Shown in pieces: positions 55,454 through 63,859 of a stretch of DNA of 64,000 nucleotides (the stretch's first letter is position 1; each line of letters opens with the position of its first letter). The position numbers were made by a program, and so were the translations under genes. The stretch is taken from assembly GCF_014764305.1 (NCBI RefSeq), contig NZ_CP061703.1, positions 2,833,501-2,897,500 on the forward strand. The letters run 5' to 3'. This DNA comes from Mesoflavibacter profundi (GTDB lineage: Bacteria; Bacteroidota; Bacteroidia; Flavobacteriales; Flavobacteriaceae). The notes under the pieces are model-generated. The model searched no databases. It saw only the letters and a program-made list of their open reading frames with translations, and was not told the DNA's origin.

Positions 55454-56475
55454 TACAACATAAAAGCTACTAAAGTTATTATTAAAGTGGCAGAAGGTAT
55501 TACAAACAGCATAAATATAAATGTAATTATACTGCTTTTAATAAAGCTTAACAACCAACCTTGCTCGTAAAATCGTTTTATTGCTATTAGTAGATAAAAA
55601 TAAGTAGAAATAAATATGAAAAAATCTAACCAATTAGAGATATCATAAAACCTATTTATTCCTAAATCTATTGCCATTACTGTAAACAAAAACGAAAAGA
55701 AATAAAAACTAAATACTAAATGGTATGCGTATTTACCTTTGTTAAAATAAAATACCTTTAAGAGCAACGCAAAAATTGGTAGAAGAAAAAACATTGCAAT
55801 AGGAAATGTATCTGTAATAGATTGATACATAGATCCAATACCTCTTTCTTTTTGAAATTTTAGCATTTGTTCGTAAAACTTTCGTTTGACATAACCAGCA
55901 TCTTCTGGCATTCCCATTTCTTTTAGTATCACAGACTGGTTTGCTCCTACATTAAGTAAAGAGTCTACAACAGCTTCATCGTAAGAATAAGACGTACCAA
56001 ATAAAGTTCCACTTGCTGTTCTGGATTTTGGTTGCTTTTTTAAATTTTGTTTTACAACAGAATCTAATTTAATAGTATCTGCTATTTTTTCAACAATTTC
56101 AGAATAATCATTGTCTTTAAATCTATTAATTTCTTTGTTTGCAGCTTCGTCTAAACTAGCTCTAGTTTCTCTTATATAAAAAGAGAAAATAAAGAAAAAA
56201 ATAACCGAAACAAATAGATAAAACTGTGCTGGATGCAAATACACTAACCGTTTACCTTGTAAGAATTTTTTGGGTAAAAATCCAGGTTTGGTCATTAACG
56301 GTAAAAAACTTTTTAAAAATTTAGAGTCCCAAAGCAAATAGTTATTTATGGTATTGTAAAATAGGCTTCCTAAGGTTAGTTCTTCCCTATTTTTCATGCC
56401 ACAATTTGGGCAAAATTTAAAGCTGTCTTTAAACTCTGTTTCGCAGTTTTCACAAATTTTGTACTTAACAGACAT
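55450..56475 (-). CDS. DUF3667 zinc-ribbon membrane protein
   Basis: A 341-residue protein. The N-terminus carries a zinc ribbon (CENCETEFKDSFKFCPNCGM), followed by MTKPGFLPKKFLQGKRLVYL with an amphipathic region, then five or so transmembrane helices starting with HPAQFYLFVSVIFFFIFSFY. This order is that of DUF3667 proteins of Bacteroidota. An extracytoplasmic, partly acidic loop of about 100 residues lies between helices 1 and 2. Function unknown. It overlaps the convergent uvrA end by 4 bases. Confidence 0.87.
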   Translation of the reverse strand: MSVKYKICENCETEFKDSFKFCPNCGMKNREELTLGSLFYNTINNYLLWDSKFLKSFLPLMTKPGFLPKKFLQGKRLVYLHPAQFYLFVSVIFFFIFSFYIRETRASLDEAANKEINRFKDNDYSEIVEKIADTIKLDSVVKQNLKKQPKSRTASGTLFGTSYSYDEAVVDSLLNVGANQSVILKEMGMPEDAGYVKRKFYEQMLKFQKERGIGSMYQSITDTFPIAMFFLLPIFALLLKVFYFNKGKYAYHLVFSFYFFSFLFTVMAIDLGINRFYDISNWLDFFIFISTYFYLLIAIKRFYEQGWLLSFIKSSIITFIFMLFVIPSATLIITLVAFMLY

Positions 56476-56603
56476 TTGGTTAACTAGTTAGTGATGTAAA
56501 TGTACTTATAATCATTAAAACTTGCCTAATTTCTTTTTAAAATTGAAACAAAAAGGTAGTAATTTCTTCTCAAAACACTAGTAAAATCAGCTAGTTTCAA
56601 GTT

Positions 56604-56619
56604 TGGCACAGCTATTGAA
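56604..56619 (+). promoter_or_regulatory. Sigma-54-like -24/-12 promoter (first secreted basic protein)
   Basis: TGGCACAGCTATTGAA matches the RpoN consensus TGGCACGN4TTGCA in 6 of 7 upstream bases, with the exact spacing to TTG; the usual GC is GA here. It is 66 bases before the ATG at 56685. The paralogue at 57466 has an equivalent site, which makes chance unlikely. Confidence 0.6.
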
Positions 56620-56643
56620 ACTATTTAAACAAATAGCGATAGC
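56611..56643 (+). other. Imperfect inverted repeat in leader of the gene at 56685
   Basis: GCTAT at 56611-56615 pairs with ATAGC at 56639-56643, and inside them CTATTT pairs with AAATAG around an AAAC loop. It overlaps the -12 element and probable transcription start. Confidence 0.4.
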
Positions 56644-56684
56644 CGAAACGCTAAACAGTAGGCAAAATCTAAATCCTTATTACT

Positions 56685-57347
56685 ATGAAAAAATTAGTAC
56701 TATTATTTACAGCTGTGTTAATGGGATTAACCACTGTAACAGCAGAAAACAAATCTGCATCGCAAGGTGAAGATTTAATTGTTAACCATAATTATTTTGT
56801 TCAGCCAATTTTATTTGTAGAACGTGGTGTAGAATTTTTAATTTTTCCTGATGGAAGCTTTGATTTTAATACGCAATTAGACTACACAAACGGTGATACT
56901 TATTATAGAAAAACGTCTAATCAAAGACGTTCTATAAACACCACTTTTGGTGCACCAGGAACATACAACACGTATTATGGTCCAAGAAATAACGGTACTG
57001 TTGTTTTACATGATAGATCTGGTAAAGTTAGACGTATTGGTTATGTGTTTTTAAATTACAACAGACAAGGACAGATTAAACGATTAGGTTCTGTGTATGT
57101 AAGTTACAACAGACAAGGTTTAGTAAGTCGTATTGGTGGTATGCGATTAATTTATAACAGACACGGAAGATTGATTAGAACAATTGGTCATGTAAATAGA
57201 TACAACACGTCTTTTATGTTAGATAATAATTACGGAAATCCATATGGATCGCCAATTGACAATGATCATGATTATGATTATAATAACGACGATTTTTACT
57301 ACTACAGAAATGGTGTAAAAATCGAAAAACCTAAATTGAAAAAGTAA
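56685..57347 (+). CDS. Secreted basic protein with 16-residue repeats
   Basis: A 220-residue exported protein: signal peptide LVLLFTAVLMGLTTVTAEN (about residues 4-22), then a domain with ERGVEFLIFPDGSFDF. From residue 117 three tandem 16-residue repeats follow: RIGYVFLNYNRQGQIK, RLGSVYVSYNRQGLVS, RIGGMRLIYNRHGRLI. The repeat unit RxGxxxxxYNRxGxxx suggests beta hairpins like YD-type repeats. The C-terminus is Asp/Asn/Tyr-rich then basic. Not assigned to a known function. The next gene is a paralogue, and a sigma-54-like promoter precedes it. Confidence 0.75.
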   Translation: MKKLVLLFTAVLMGLTTVTAENKSASQGEDLIVNHNYFVQPILFVERGVEFLIFPDGSFDFNTQLDYTNGDTYYRKTSNQRRSINTTFGAPGTYNTYYGPRNNGTVVLHDRSGKVRRIGYVFLNYNRQGQIKRLGSVYVSYNRQGLVSRIGGMRLIYNRHGRLIRTIGHVNRYNTSFMLDNNYGNPYGSPIDNDHDYDYNNDDFYYYRNGVKIEKPKLKK

Positions 57348-57354
57348 CTATTTT

Positions 57355-57385
57355 AAATCCTCATAAGTGTTTATGGGGATTTTTT
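57355..57385 (+). terminator. Terminator between the two secreted-protein genes
   Basis: Stem AAATCC-CATAA / TTATG-GGATTT with one T-G pair, followed by a T-run. It shows that the two paralogous genes are separate transcripts. Confidence 0.82.
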
Positions 57386-57415
57386 AAATACCTATATTTC
57401 AGTGTTTTAAATTTT

Positions 57416-57431
57416 TGGCACGATGCTTGTA
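57416..57431 (+). promoter_or_regulatory. Sigma-54-like -24/-12 promoter (second secreted basic protein)
   Basis: TGGCACGATGCTTGTA matches TGGCACGN4TTGCA with all seven upstream bases and TTG at exact spacing; only the C of the TTGC is T. It is 35 bases before the ATG at 57466. A TTG start at 57415 would begin inside this site, so the ATG is preferred. Confidence 0.65.
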
Positions 57432-57465
57432 TTTTATAAATTGTTCAATCATAAAACAAACAGTT

Positions 57466-58581
57466 ATGAAACATTTATTCCTTTTATTATCAGCATTTAT
57501 ATTAAGTATATTTACTGTTAATGCAGACACAACAACTAACACTGAAAATTTAACAATAAACGAATCTTTTAACCGTGGTTATGGTAATTCTTTCATCTTT
57601 ACTGAAGCTGGTATAGAGTTTTCGGTTTTTGCAGATGGACAATTTGATTTTTACATGCCTAATTATGGACCTAATGTAAATGTTTCGGTAAACACGCCTA
57701 ATACATCTATTAGTTTTAATACAGGTTACGATTATAATCCTTATGTACAGTATGATGAGTTTGGTGCAATTATTCAAATTGAAAACACACCAATATTTTA
57801 CGATTATTACGGACGTGTAAACCAAATTGGTAACATTATTATTAATTATAACAATCGTGGATATGTTAATAGAGTTGGTGGATTATATGTACACTACAAC
57901 CGTTACCACCGTTTTTCTCACTGTACAGGATTTATAAACATTTATAACAGAGTTTATGTATACAGACCTTGGCATGCATTTTATGTAATACCAACAGCAT
58001 ATTACAGAGTAGTTTACACAACACCTTACAGAAGATTTTACACACCTGTTAGATATAGATACGACAGACCTTTTGTAAACAATTATAGACGTAAAACTGC
58101 TGTAGCAACAAGACGTGGTAATACAATTACGAGAAGCAGAAGTCTTGCTACACGTAGCGAAGGTAGAACTGTAAGAAATGTAACAAGAAACAATGTACCA
58201 AGATCACGTAATAATGCAGTAAATTCTACGCCAAGAACTAGAGCTAATACTACTTCTACTCCAAGAAGAAATAATAATGCGACAACTAGACCTAATACAA
58301 GACCTACAAGAAGCAATACAATAAAAACACCTTCTAGAAGTCAGTCTAGTACAGTTACAAGACCTAGATCTAATAACAATGTGTCTAAACCTAGAACTAC
58401 TAGAAATAACACAATAAAAAGTAGACCTAAAACAAACAGAGCTACAACTAGTAAACCACGTACTCAAAGTCGTGCAAATACTTCTAGATCAACATCTAGA
58501 CCTAAAGCGTCTTCAAGTAGATCTACTACAAAATCAAGAAGTACAAACAGATCAAATAGCAGATCTGGAAGAAGAGGATAA
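57466..58581 (+). CDS. Secreted protein with 16-residue repeats and long Arg-rich tail
   Basis: A 371-residue exported protein paralogous to the one at 56685. Signal peptide (MKHLFLLLSAFILSIFTVNA), the shared EAGIEFSVFADGQFDF segment, then two repeats QIGNIIINYNNRGYVN and RVGGLYVHYNRYHRFS. A tyrosine-rich stretch (RPWHAFYVIPTAYYRV) leads to a tail of about 165 residues, from about residue 205 to the end, made almost only of Arg, Ser, Thr, Asn, Lys and Pro, strongly positive and disordered. Such a tail could bind DNA, polysaccharide or LPS. No enzyme motif. Own sigma-54-like promoter. Confidence 0.75.
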   Translation: MKHLFLLLSAFILSIFTVNADTTTNTENLTINESFNRGYGNSFIFTEAGIEFSVFADGQFDFYMPNYGPNVNVSVNTPNTSISFNTGYDYNPYVQYDEFGAIIQIENTPIFYDYYGRVNQIGNIIINYNNRGYVNRVGGLYVHYNRYHRFSHCTGFINIYNRVYVYRPWHAFYVIPTAYYRVVYTTPYRRFYTPVRYRYDRPFVNNYRRKTAVATRRGNTITRSRSLATRSEGRTVRNVTRNNVPRSRNNAVNSTPRTRANTTSTPRRNNNATTRPNTRPTRSNTIKTPSRSQSSTVTRPRSNNNVSKPRTTRNNTIKSRPKTNRATTSKPRTQSRANTSRSTSRPKASSSRSTTKSRSTNRSNSRSGRRG

Positions 58582-58599
58582 ATTTTATAATGCGTAATA

Positions 58600-58644
58600 A
58601 AAAACTCTGTAGACTTATTTAAATTAAGTTACAGAGTTTTTTTT
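58600..58644. terminator. Bidirectional terminator overlapping flippase stop
   Basis: Long near-perfect hairpin: ACTCTGTA and ACTTA on the left pair with TAAGT and TACAGAGT on the right, with A and T runs at the ends. Its right arm covers the last codons of the minus-strand flippase gene. Confidence 0.88.
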
Positions 58645-60092
58645 GTTATAAACGTTTTGATAATGCTTGAAATTTCTTCAGAAATATTAAACCAATACAC
58701 TGCAAATCCATAAGTAATAACTAATAATAGAGATTTAAGAGCAATATTAACTATTGGTATAAAAGGAAATTCCCAAAAGAATAAAATTAATCCGCAAAAC
58801 ACTATTAACCCTAACGTTTGTAGTGTTTGAGGTGTAAAAGGCTGAATTTTAAATTTTTTATAGACAAAAAATAGCTTAATGCTATTATAAAATAAAATTG
58901 TGATGCAACTTGCATAAGCTGCTCCATTAATCCCGTAATATGGAATAAAAATTAAGTTAAGTAAAACAGTTAATAGAGCTAAAATAATTCCGAAGATTAA
59001 TACAACTCTGTAATAATCACTGTTAAATAAAATGGCATTATTATTACCTATTAAATTATCTGATAATTTAGCTAACCCAATAACAAATACTACTAAAAAT
59101 CCTTCCGAATAATTTTCTGGAATCATTAAGTATAATTGATTGATATTTATAAGAATAGCTAAAAATATAAATCCGCTTACTATAAATAAGTTAATCGAAC
59201 TTTTTTGGTACAGCTGCTTTAATTCTTTTTTGTTTTTATCGTTTAATAACTTAGCTGTTAACGGATTTGTAATCTGATGCATAGATCGTGATGGCACACC
59301 AATTACTGTTGCTATATAAATTGCAACGCCATAATAGGCTACATTCTTTAAAGCTTCAAATTGACCTATCATAAATTTATCTATCTCTAAAATTATATTT
59401 GCGATAGAGCCTGCAATAATAATTAATGCAGAATACTTTAATACATTTTTTAATTTAGGAATCTTAACTAATTTAAAAACAGGTAATTTTAAATTAAAAG
59501 CATATAATTTCATGATTAGCATTCTAAGAAAATAGACGACTACAATCGCATAAATTAGTTGATGTTCATTAAGTAAATCTAGGTATAAAGCGAGTAATAA
59601 AATTGTAATGCATAGTCTATGAAATACCTCTTTCATAAAATTACCAAAAACACTATGTAAGTGTACTTTAGACCAAGCATAAAAGACTTCAAAATACGCA
59701 AATGTTATGGCAGAAATATAAATTAACCACGTGTAATCTTTAATAATTGGGTTTTCTCTTGACAACCAATTTCCTATCCAATCGTAAGCAAAAACACCAA
59801 CAGTTCCTAGTGGTAAAATAATTAGCAAAGGAAGAAATAACACGAGAGTTAAAAACCCGTTTTGCGATTGTCTGGTCTTAAACGTCGAATAAAATTTTAT
59901 AATCGTATTATGTGTACCAAAAGCCATTAAAGGCATTAAAATATTGGCTGTAGACAGTATAAAAGTGATTAAACCAAAATAGTTATCACTTAAAAATTTA
60001 GTGTACAAAAACACAACATTAATAGCGCCAATACCAAAACCTAGGTAAGTAATTACCGTATTTTTAATGGATTGATTGACAACTATTCCCAT
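58629..60092 (-). CDS. Polysaccharide flippase (MATE/Wzx-like)
   Basis: A 487-residue polytopic membrane protein with 12-14 predicted helices. The opening MGIVVNQSIKNTVITYLGFG and the segment NIILEIDKFMIGQFEALKNV are typical of the oligosaccharide flippase family that moves lipid-linked sugar units across the inner membrane. It is last of a minus-strand run with a glycosyltransferase and YfhO gene, so it probably exports a cell-surface glycan. The substrate is unknown. Confidence 0.88.
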   Translation of the reverse strand: MGIVVNQSIKNTVITYLGFGIGAINVVFLYTKFLSDNYFGLITFILSTANILMPLMAFGTHNTIIKFYSTFKTRQSQNGFLTLVLFLPLLIILPLGTVGVFAYDWIGNWLSRENPIIKDYTWLIYISAITFAYFEVFYAWSKVHLHSVFGNFMKEVFHRLCITILLLALYLDLLNEHQLIYAIVVVYFLRMLIMKLYAFNLKLPVFKLVKIPKLKNVLKYSALIIIAGSIANIILEIDKFMIGQFEALKNVAYYGVAIYIATVIGVPSRSMHQITNPLTAKLLNDKNKKELKQLYQKSSINLFIVSGFIFLAILININQLYLMIPENYSEGFLVVFVIGLAKLSDNLIGNNNAILFNSDYYRVVLIFGIILALLTVLLNLIFIPYYGINGAAYASCITILFYNSIKLFFVYKKFKIQPFTPQTLQTLGLIVFCGLILFFWEFPFIPIVNIALKSLLLVITYGFAVYWFNISEEISSIIKTFITKKTL

Positions 60093-60125
60093 CTGATTTA
60101 CGAGTTAAGATTTAGCAGTTGAAAT

Positions 60126-61409
60126 TTATAGATTATTAATCAAATCTACTAATTGCTTGGTTAATGCCTTTCTAGAATATTTTTGCAAACCAATAGCATT
60201 TACGTTAAGAGTTTTATTTTGGTATGCTTCAAACATATTTAAAATTTCAGATTTTAAAGCATCATATTCAGAATAATTAAAGAATTTTCCTGTATTAGTT
60301 TCAGTAATTAATTTTGAAATATCTGCACCTTTTGGACCAATCGCTAATATAGGTCTGTTGGATACCATATACTCGAACAACTTACCAGGAATAATTGCTT
60401 TTGTGTCTTCAGAATTTATTTCAATCAACAACAATACTTGTGATTTTTTTTGAAATTTAACAGCTTCATTATGTGACACATATCCAGTTTTATTTAAATA
60501 ATCAATTAAATTATACTTACCTAATGAGTTTATAATATCTTCGCCTACTTCTCCAACTAAATTTAATTGAAAACAGCGTTTAAAATCGTCATTATTATTT
60601 ATAATTTCTGAAAGTGCTTGCCACAAAATTTCCGGATTTCTTTTTGATAATAAAGACCCAATGTGTGACAACGTAAATTTTTCATCTAAATTATTTACTT
60701 CTACTTTCTCTTGATCGTAACCATTTGTAATAACAGTAATAGGTTTGTTGGTTATCGCTTCAAACTCAGTTTTTGTACTTGGACTTGTCACCACAATTTG
60801 ATCGGCTTGATTAAGCACTTTACTTTCCAATTGTTTGTGTTGCTTTTTAGCAAAATTGGTTAATTTAAGCTGCTTATGGTAACCTATTGTTGTCCAAGGA
60901 TCTCTAAAATCTGCGATCCAATTCACCTCTAATTTTTGCTTAATTTTTAATCCAATCAAGTGTAAACTATGTGGCGGACCAGTTGTAATTACAGTGTCTA
61001 TATTAAAATCTTGAATGTATGTAGTTAAAAAATTAGTAGATGGTTTAACCCATTGTTTTCTAGCGTCGGGTATAAAAAAATTACCTCTAATAAAAAGCAT
61101 TAACCGTTCTGGTAAACTCTGTTTATCCTTTTCCTTTATAATACCTTTACTAATGGTTTTTGTTTGCTTAGAGAATAAATTAGCTAATTTATATGGCTCT
61201 TTTATAGGTTGTTTTAAAATAGATATATTCTCTGGTATCTCAGCCTTTAAAGACTTATCGATAATAGGATAATTAGCATTTGATGGACAATAAACTATAG
61301 GTTCTATATCGTGTTCTGGCAAGTATTTTACAAATTTTAACCAACGTTGTACGCCTGGTCCACCTGCTGGCGGCCAATAGTAAGTGACTATAAGCACACG
61401 TTTTGCCAT
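60126..61409 (-). CDS. Glycosyltransferase, GT-B fold (GT4-like)
   Basis: A 427-residue cytosolic glycosyltransferase. The N-terminus YYWPPAGGPGVQRW is the acceptor-binding start common in GT4-like surface glycan enzymes, followed by VITTGPPHSLHLIG and WIADFRDPWTTIGYH. The C-terminal donor domain contains LSHIGSLLSKRNPEILWQAL and LLLIEINSEDTKAIIPGKLF with GKLFEYMVSNRPILAIGPKG, including the family glutamate. Donor and acceptor unknown. The start lies 1 base after the YfhO stop, so they are co-transcribed. Confidence 0.92.
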   Translation of the reverse strand: MAKRVLIVTYYWPPAGGPGVQRWLKFVKYLPEHDIEPIVYCPSNANYPIIDKSLKAEIPENISILKQPIKEPYKLANLFSKQTKTISKGIIKEKDKQSLPERLMLFIRGNFFIPDARKQWVKPSTNFLTTYIQDFNIDTVITTGPPHSLHLIGLKIKQKLEVNWIADFRDPWTTIGYHKQLKLTNFAKKQHKQLESKVLNQADQIVVTSPSTKTEFEAITNKPITVITNGYDQEKVEVNNLDEKFTLSHIGSLLSKRNPEILWQALSEIINNNDDFKRCFQLNLVGEVGEDIINSLGKYNLIDYLNKTGYVSHNEAVKFQKKSQVLLLIEINSEDTKAIIPGKLFEYMVSNRPILAIGPKGADISKLITETNTGKFFNYSEYDALKSEILNMFEAYQNKTLNVNAIGLQKYSRKALTKQLVDLINNL

Positions 61410-61410
61410 A

Positions 61411-63828
61411 CTATTCTAGTTGACTTGTTTTAAATTGATAAAATAATCCTCCAATTATTAAAAGCAATAACACTACCGAACTTGCTAAAGCAATTTTACT
61501 TCCAGTTTCTATAACTTTTGGCTCAAATTTAAACTCTACAGTATGATTTCCTTTTGGTATTTGTAAACCTCTTAAAGCGTAATTGACTTTGTAATGTGGC
61601 TCTAATTTTCCATCGATATAAGCATTCCAACCATTAGCATAAAACATTTCTGAAAATACTGCAAAACCATCATTTGGATTATTTGAACTGTATTTAATGT
61701 AGTTAGGTTTATACGTTTCAACTTTTATTGATGCTGTTGAATCTACTTTAAAAGTTCTTGCATTTAGTTCAACTGAACTAAAAACAGTTTCGTTTTTATT
61801 ATCTAAACTGTCTAAAGCTTTAATTTCTTGATCGGCAGTTTCAACTTTTTTAAGTTGTTTTACAAACCAAGCATTACCATTAGCGTCATTATTTACGTAT
61901 GGGAATGGTTCGCCGTTTTCACCTTGTCCAATAATATACTTAGCATTAAGCATATTAAGAACATTGATATTGTTTTTTGATAAATAAAACTCGTATAAAT
62001 CTTGGTATCGTTTTGGTTTTGCTGCGTGATAACCGCCTAAAGCATTATGGAAATAACTTGCTTTTGCGCCACCAGAAGTTATATCAAAAACTCTGTAATT
62101 AGAATCGTCTTTTAGGATTTGTAAATCGGCTTTATTAGCTTGATATGGACGTTCCATTTTAATTTTAGATACAAAATCCTCATTGTTAACATAACGTCTA
62201 TCTACACTTACAAGATCTACAACAATAAGAACAGCAAACGCAAGAATAACTTTAGTTTCACTAACTTTTTTCTTTAAGAATAAATAGATAATTCCTGCGG
62301 AAAGCAATACGAAAATCAACGTTCTAAATGTATCCATTGTTAAGAAACTAGCACGATCTTCACGCAACGCATCTACAAATTCTTGACCGTAATTTTGACG
62401 ATAATAACCGTCGTTACCACCAACAAAATCGAATATTCCAAATAACTTTCCTAACAAAATAAGAACAGTAAAACCAGCAGTAATCATAGTGGTTTTCTTT
62501 AATGCGTTAAGCTTTTCTTCATCATTAGAAAAATTATTAAACAATCTAACCAATGCAAAAATCGCTAACACAGGAATACACAACTCTAAAATAACTTGAA
62601 TTGAGCTTACTGCTCTAAATTTATTATAAAGCGGTACGACGTTTATAAAAAAGTCGGTTAAAAAGTCTAAATTCTTACCATAAGATAGAAGAAGTGATAA
62701 AATAGTTCCGCCTAAAAGCCACCATTTTAAACGACCTTTTACTAAAAACATTCCTAAAACAAATAGAAAAATTACTACAGCACCAATGTATGCTGGCGCT
62801 TCTACAATAGTTTGTTCTCCCCAATATGTTGGAGTGCTTTTTGCGTATTCTTTGGCTTCTACAGGTGATACGCCTCTATCTGTAAAAAACTTATACATTG
62901 CTGAGTTTTCGCCCACATCTTCACCGCTTCCGCCACCATAAAATCTTGGAATAAATAGATTAAAACTTTCAATTATTCCATAACTATATTCTGTAATGTA
63001 TTCTTTACTTAAACCGTTTGTATTCGCTCTACTTGATCCGTCTGGATTAATGGTTAATTCAGATTTTCCGCGTGTACTTTCATTAACATAGTCCTTTGTG
63101 GCTAAAATATTTGTAGCATTAAGACCAATAGATAAAATTACGGCAACAACTAAAATACCAATAGACTTAAAATAATGTGGTAATTCTTGTTTTTTATATG
63201 CGTCTATTAAATATACTATTCCTAAAACTATAACTAGTAATAGTAAGTAATAAGTCATTTGATAGTGATTTGCAACAAGCTCTAATCCCATTGCAATTGC
63301 GGTTAATAAAAAACCAGCGATATATTTTTTTCTGAATGTGAGGATAATACCGCTTAACACTAAAGGCATATAAGCAATCGCATGCGCTTTACTATTGTGT
63401 CCAACGCCAAGTATTATGATTAGATAGGTTGAAAATCCAAACGCTAAAGCGCCTAATCCAGCTAATTTCCAATCTACTTTTAATACCAAAAGTAAAATAT
63501 AAAATCCTAAAAAGTAAAGGAATAAGTAATCTGCTGGTCTTGGTAAAAACCTAAGTGATAAGTCTAATTTTTTAATATAATTATTTGGGTATTTTGCACC
63601 TAATTGATAGGTTGGCATACCGCCAAATGCACTATTTGTCCAATAGGTTTCTTCTCCAGTTTCAGCTTTAAAATCTTTTTGCTGCTTTGCCATACCTTGG
63701 TAATGAACAATATCACTTTGGAAAATAGTTTTTCCTTGCAAAACAGGATTAAAATACAATAAGGCACAAGCAATAAAACTTACCAACACAATTATGTGTG
63801 GTAACATTTTTTTAAAAGAAAATTGCAT
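61411..63828 (-). CDS. YfhO family membrane protein
   Basis: An 805-residue membrane protein of the YfhO family. About 12 helices span residues 8 to about 540 (early motif GKTIFQSDIVHYQGMAKQQK), followed by an extracytoplasmic beta-rich domain (residues about 560-780) with YRVFDITSGGAKASYFHNAL and GWNAYIDGKLEPHYKVNYAL, then one last helix. YfhO proteins are linked to glycosylation of surface polymers, e.g. lipoteichoic acid in Gram-positives; here they likely serve another glycan. It is followed by a glycosyltransferase and flippase. Confidence 0.93.
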   Translation of the reverse strand: MQFSFKKMLPHIIVLVSFIACALLYFNPVLQGKTIFQSDIVHYQGMAKQQKDFKAETGEETYWTNSAFGGMPTYQLGAKYPNNYIKKLDLSLRFLPRPADYLFLYFLGFYILLLVLKVDWKLAGLGALAFGFSTYLIIILGVGHNSKAHAIAYMPLVLSGIILTFRKKYIAGFLLTAIAMGLELVANHYQMTYYLLLLVIVLGIVYLIDAYKKQELPHYFKSIGILVVAVILSIGLNATNILATKDYVNESTRGKSELTINPDGSSRANTNGLSKEYITEYSYGIIESFNLFIPRFYGGGSGEDVGENSAMYKFFTDRGVSPVEAKEYAKSTPTYWGEQTIVEAPAYIGAVVIFLFVLGMFLVKGRLKWWLLGGTILSLLLSYGKNLDFLTDFFINVVPLYNKFRAVSSIQVILELCIPVLAIFALVRLFNNFSNDEEKLNALKKTTMITAGFTVLILLGKLFGIFDFVGGNDGYYRQNYGQEFVDALREDRASFLTMDTFRTLIFVLLSAGIIYLFLKKKVSETKVILAFAVLIVVDLVSVDRRYVNNEDFVSKIKMERPYQANKADLQILKDDSNYRVFDITSGGAKASYFHNALGGYHAAKPKRYQDLYEFYLSKNNINVLNMLNAKYIIGQGENGEPFPYVNNDANGNAWFVKQLKKVETADQEIKALDSLDNKNETVFSSVELNARTFKVDSTASIKVETYKPNYIKYSSNNPNDGFAVFSEMFYANGWNAYIDGKLEPHYKVNYALRGLQIPKGNHTVEFKFEPKVIETGSKIALASSVVLLLLIIGGLFYQFKTSQLE

Positions 63829-63859
63829 AAATAATTATAAGATTGAATGAGGTTGAAAA

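Noticed and set aside
57415-57465. TTG start at 57415 for the second secreted protein
   Set aside because: It would place the start inside the sigma-54-like promoter and put a hydrophilic stretch before a clean signal peptide.
58083-58467. Minus-strand ORFs opposite the Arg-rich tail
   Set aside because: They are low-complexity (Leu/Val- or Ser/Arg/Cys-rich) mirror images of the repetitive basic tail, without promoter or family features.
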